NCBI RefSeq assembly: GCF_003205295.1
Contig: NZ_QJRP01000003.1
Location: 1 to 64,000 of the forward strand
Length of the DNA: 64,000 bases
From: Pseudomonas mosselii
Lineage (GTDB): Bacteria > Pseudomonadota > Gammaproteobacteria > Pseudomonadales > Pseudomonadaceae
Reading direction: 5' to 3'
Positions 61,474-64,000 of the stretch are shown here, piece by piece. The notes under the pieces are model-generated. The model was not told the DNA's origin and ran no database searches. It saw nothing but the letters and a program-made list of their open reading frames with translations. The first letter of the stretch is position 1, and every line of letters starts with the position of its first letter. Both the position numbers and the translations under genes were made by a program.

Positions 61474-61860
61474 ATGACCGTTGCCCTGTGGTGCATTCTC
61501 GTCGCGCTGGTCCTGCCGCCGCTGTGCGCATTGATCGCCAAGCTCAGCAGCGGGTATTTTGGCCTGCGCGCCAATCACGACCCGCGTGCGTTCCTGGACA
61601 AGCTCGAAGGGCTGCCCCGGCGGGCCCATGCTGCCCAGTTGAACGGCTACGAGGCATTTCCCGCGTTTGCCGCGGCGGTTCTGGTGGCCGACATCGTCGG
61701 CAATGCCGAGCAGGTGACCCAGGATGTGCTGGGGGTGGTGTACATCACCAGCCGGCTGCTTTACATCATTTGCTACCTGGCGGACTGGGCCGTGCTGCGT
61801 TCGCTGGTGTGGTTCGTCGGGATGGCGCTGATCGTGGCGTTCTTCGTGGTATCCATCTGA
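61474..61860 (+). CDS. MAPEG family membrane protein
   Basis: A 128-residue, four-helix membrane protein of the MAPEG family, whose eukaryotic members are glutathione-using enzymes. Family features: the first helix LWCILVALVLPPLCALIAKL, then NHDPRAFLDKLEGLPRRAHAAQLNGYEAFPAFAAAVLVADI, and TSRLLYIICYLADWAVLRSLVW. The function in bacteria is not established. AAGGAG precedes the ATG; it is probably cotranscribed with the EamA gene. Confidence 0.9.
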   Translation: MTVALWCILVALVLPPLCALIAKLSSGYFGLRANHDPRAFLDKLEGLPRRAHAAQLNGYEAFPAFAAAVLVADIVGNAEQVTQDVLGVVYITSRLLYIICYLADWAVLRSLVWFVGMALIVAFFVVSI

Positions 61861-61862
61861 AC

Positions 61863-61913
61863 CTGTTGCGGGGCAAGTCCGCTCCGCGGTGGGAGCGGGC
61901 TTGCCCGCAACAG
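61863..61913. repeat. REP pair (type C, short) between MAPEG and mltA genes
   Basis: CTGTTGCGGGGCAAGTCCGC and the inverse arm GCGGGCTTGCCCGCAACAG pair across 61863-61913. It sits between convergent stops and may terminate both. Confidence 0.8.
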
Positions 61914-61919
61914 CGGCTG

Positions 61920-63071
61920 TCAGGGCACTTTCGGCACTTCGGGCAAAGGCTGCCCCTTGGGCCATAGCATCCAGATCTGTCCCTGCTGTTTCATGTTCCC
62001 CGCCAGCTCGCCAGCCTCGGGCCCGGTGCCCCAGAACAGGTCCGCGCGCACTTCGCCGGTGATGGCGCCGCCGGTGTCCTGGGCGCCGACCGGACGCACC
62101 ACCGGGCTGCCGTCCGGGCGGGTGGTGGATAGCCAGAGCAGGCTACCCAGGGGGATCACCTTGCGGTCGATCGCCACGCTGTAGCCCGCGGTCAGCGGTA
62201 CGTTGAGCGAGCCGCGCGGCCCCTCGTTGCTGTCCGGGCGGGTGCTGAAGAACACGTAGCTCGGGTTGCTGGCCAGCAGCTCGGGCACGCGCTGCGGGTT
62301 GGCCTGGGCCCAGGCGTGGATGCTGCCCATGGTCACCTCTTCCTTCGGCAACTGTCCTTGCTCCACCAGCCAGCGGCCGATCGGGCGGTATGGGTGGCCG
62401 TTCTGGTCGGCATAGCCCAGGCGCAACTGGCGACCGTTCTCCAATTGGATACGGCCCGAGCCTTGTATCTGCAGGAACTGCAGGTCCATCGGGTCGGTCA
62501 GCCAGGCCAGTACCGGCGCCCTGGCGCCGTCGCGGTTGATCACCTCGGCGGTGTCGTAGGGCTTGAGCACCCGCCCGTCGAGGCGCCCGCGCAGGCGCTT
62601 GCCCTTGAGCTCGGGGTACACGCTGGCCAGGTCGACCACGATCATGTCCTCAGGTACGCCATACACCGGGACGGACGCGCTGTCGGAACGGGCCAGGCTG
62701 CCGGGGTAGACCGGCTCGTAGTAGCCGGTGATCAGGCCGTTGGCGCTGTTCTGCGCCGAACGCAGGCCATAGACCTGCAGATTCTGTTCGAGGAAAGTGC
62801 GCACCTGGGTGGCATTGGCCGTTGCCGAGCCCGCCGCCTCGCAGGTGGCGGCCCATACCGGGTCGCGCCTGAGCTTCTCGCAGCCGTTGCGCCAGGCGTA
62901 GAAGCCGGCCAGCAGGTCATCGTCGCTGACCTGGGGCAGATCCTTGAAGGTGGCAGGCACATAGGTGGCGATGGCATGGGGTTCGGGTTTGGCGCTCTCA
63001 CCGCCGTTGCAGCCGGCCAGAAGCGCCAGGGCAGGCGGTACCCAGGCGAGATGGCGCAATGCAGATTTCAT
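61920..63071 (-). CDS. mltA: Membrane-bound lytic murein transglycosylase A
   Basis: A 383-residue outer-membrane lipoprotein that cleaves peptidoglycan glycan strands with formation of 1,6-anhydro ends. The lipobox LLAGC places the lipidated Cys at residue 21. The MltA barrel domain (NGLITGYYEPVYPGSLARS; VDLASVYPELKGKRLRGRLDG) is followed by a 3D domain whose GAQDTGGAITGEVRADLFWG carries the catalytic Asp region. ATG 63071 is chosen for the signal peptide. Confidence 0.95.
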   Translation of the reverse strand: MKSALRHLAWVPPALALLAGCNGGESAKPEPHAIATYVPATFKDLPQVSDDDLLAGFYAWRNGCEKLRRDPVWAATCEAAGSATANATQVRTFLEQNLQVYGLRSAQNSANGLITGYYEPVYPGSLARSDSASVPVYGVPEDMIVVDLASVYPELKGKRLRGRLDGRVLKPYDTAEVINRDGARAPVLAWLTDPMDLQFLQIQGSGRIQLENGRQLRLGYADQNGHPYRPIGRWLVEQGQLPKEEVTMGSIHAWAQANPQRVPELLASNPSYVFFSTRPDSNEGPRGSLNVPLTAGYSVAIDRKVIPLGSLLWLSTTRPDGSPVVRPVGAQDTGGAITGEVRADLFWGTGPEAGELAGNMKQQGQIWMLWPKGQPLPEVPKVP

Positions 63072-63190
63072 GTCTTCGATCCTGTAAGGGGTGAAGCATG
63101 AAGATTCACCCATGTTTTCTGTGTGGCTATTGGTCTTTGCCTGCGGGGCGGCGATACTGGCCGCCCGTTTTCCTGGCCGAAGAGACCGTG

Positions 63191-63637
63191 ATGTTCAAGC
63201 GATTGACCGTAGTACTGCTCGCCGCCCTTGCCCTGAGTGCCTGTGACGGCGTTGATCCCAACTCGCCACTGGGCCAGCGCAAGGCGATCTTCAAGCAGAT
63301 GCTCAAGACCAGCGAAGACATGGGGGGCATGCTGCGTGGGCGCCTGCCCTTCGACGGGGTCAAGTTCGCCGACGGCGCGGTGAAGCTGGACACCCTGGCC
63401 CACGCGCCGTGGCAGCACTTCCCGCAGCTGCGTGACGCGGGCGACAGTAGCGCGCGGGCCGAGGTCTGGGAGCGCCAGGCGCGGTTCCATGACTTGGCCC
63501 GGCAACTGGAGGGCGTCACCGGCGAGCTGGTCGCGGTGACCCGTACCCAGCCACTGGATGCGGCGCGGGTGAAGGCGCCGATGGACAAGGTCGAGGCGGC
63601 GTGCAAGGCCTGTCATAGCGAGTTTCGCAATCACTGA
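63191..63637 (+). CDS. Class II c-type cytochrome lipoprotein
   Basis: A 148-residue cytochrome c' family protein. A signal peptide with lipobox ALSAC (Cys18) suggests lipid anchoring, which is unusual for the family. A four-helix-bundle length and the C-terminal haem motif CKACH (residues 138-142) fit the fold. It starts at ATG 63191 with a weak GAGACC upstream; the frame is open from 63098. It diverges from mltA; the role is probably electron transfer or NO binding, not proven. Confidence 0.87.
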   Translation: MFKRLTVVLLAALALSACDGVDPNSPLGQRKAIFKQMLKTSEDMGGMLRGRLPFDGVKFADGAVKLDTLAHAPWQHFPQLRDAGDSSARAEVWERQARFHDLARQLEGVTGELVAVTRTQPLDAARVKAPMDKVEAACKACHSEFRNH

Positions 63638-63667
63638 GCCGAGGGGCTCTTGTGGGAGGCTATCCGG

Positions 63668-64000
63668 TCAGCGTTCGAGCTCGTCCACGGCCTCCTGCAA
63701 CTCCTTCTTCGCCTCGGCCAGCTTGTCCTTGCGCTTGTTGATCTTCTCCGCGTCGCCCTTCTTCATGGCCTTGTCCAGGTCCTTGGTGCGCTGGTTCACT
63801 TCGTGGCGGGCGTCGAGCACCTTCTGCTCGCGCTCCTTGCGCAGGCCGGCATCGGTGCAGTGTTCAGTGACTTCGCTCAAGGCTTTTTCCAGGCCCGCCT
63901 GCTGATCGCTGTTGCCATGGGCGCGGGCTTGTTCGATCTGTTCGCTGATGGCCTGGCGCTTGGCCGCGCAGCCGGTCAGGACCGGCTGCTCTTCAGCGGC
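63668..64000 (-). CDS. DUF1090 family protein, 5' end beyond the window
   Basis: A partial gene: at least 111 codons are open on the minus strand to the window edge. The visible part reads VLTGCAAKRQAISEQIEQARAHGN then SEVTEHCTDAGLRKEREQKVLDARHEVNQRTKDLDKAMKKGD, typical of the DUF1090 (YqjC-like) periplasmic helical proteins with two conserved cysteines. The signal peptide and start lie outside. Highly charged coiled coil; function unknown. Confidence 0.88.
   Translation of the reverse strand, partial: AAEEQPVLTGCAAKRQAISEQIEQARAHGNSDQQAGLEKALSEVTEHCTDAGLRKEREQKVLDARHEVNQRTKDLDKAMKKGDAEKINKRKDKLAEAKKELQEAVDELER

Overview
The window is about 64 kb of GC-rich chromosome from a fluorescent pseudomonad, almost certainly of the Pseudomonas putida group. 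The evidence is the gene order (opgGH, a polar amino-acid ABC transporter, two chemoreceptors, tatABC, hisIE, ubiEJB, the medium-chain-length PHA cluster, hslVU, pyrR-pyrB-pyrC', gshB, pilGHIJ-chpA, bioA, rhlE, metF, ahcY), the two-synthase PHA locus typical of medium-chain-length PHA producers, and the many paired REP palindromes that pseudomonads carry between genes. No rRNA, tRNA, CRISPR array, insertion sequence or prophage was seen. It reads as conserved core genome with one clearly atypical gene, a low-GC orphan RHS gene at 9221-10159.

Layout. 1-9.1 kb: pip-dtd, the periplasmic glucan genes opgG-opgH, and an amino-acid ABC transporter (binding protein, permease, ATPase). 9.2-14.4 kb: the orphan RHS gene and two tandem chemoreceptors with helical ligand-binding regions. 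14.4-20.6 kb (minus strand): an RsmE-family rRNA methyltransferase, tatA-tatB-tatC, hisI-hisE and ubiE-ubiJ-ubiB. 20.7-27.5 kb: the PHA locus, with a small PHA-associated protein and the phasin operon phaI-phaF on the plus strand converging on phaC1-phaZ-phaC2-phaD on the minus strand. 27.8-36.4 kb (minus strand): a DUF971 protein, hslV-hslU behind a sigma-32-like promoter, pyrR-pyrB-pyrC' (the last a dihydroorotase homologue lacking the metal-binding HxH), ruvX, algH/yqgE, a TonB-type protein and gshB. 36.7-45.9 kb (plus strand): the Pil-Chp twitching-motility signalling operon pilG-pilH-pilI-pilJ-chpA-chpC. 46-64 kb: hemolysin III, a second rsmE, bioA, an unassigned small protein, an FAD amine oxidase, cytochrome b561-yceI, rhlE, a periplasmic solute-binding protein, ahcY-metF behind an S-adenosylhomocysteine riboswitch, a thioesterase, a Na+/H+ antiporter, an EamA transporter, a MAPEG protein, mltA, a c-type cytochrome lipoprotein and a DUF1090 gene cut by the window edge.

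How the genes work together. The PHA genes form a complete store: synthesis (PhaC1, PhaC2), mobilisation (PhaZ), control (PhaD) and granule coating and partition (PhaF, PhaI). The Pil-Chp genes form one phosphorelay with a methyl-accepting receptor, two CheW-like couplers, a very large multi-HPt CheA and two response regulators. ahcY and metF serve the methionine/SAM cycle. Start codons were moved inward from the longest frame where a Shine-Dalgarno or signal sequence argued for it. REP palindromes of three sequence types occupy most of the larger intergenic gaps.
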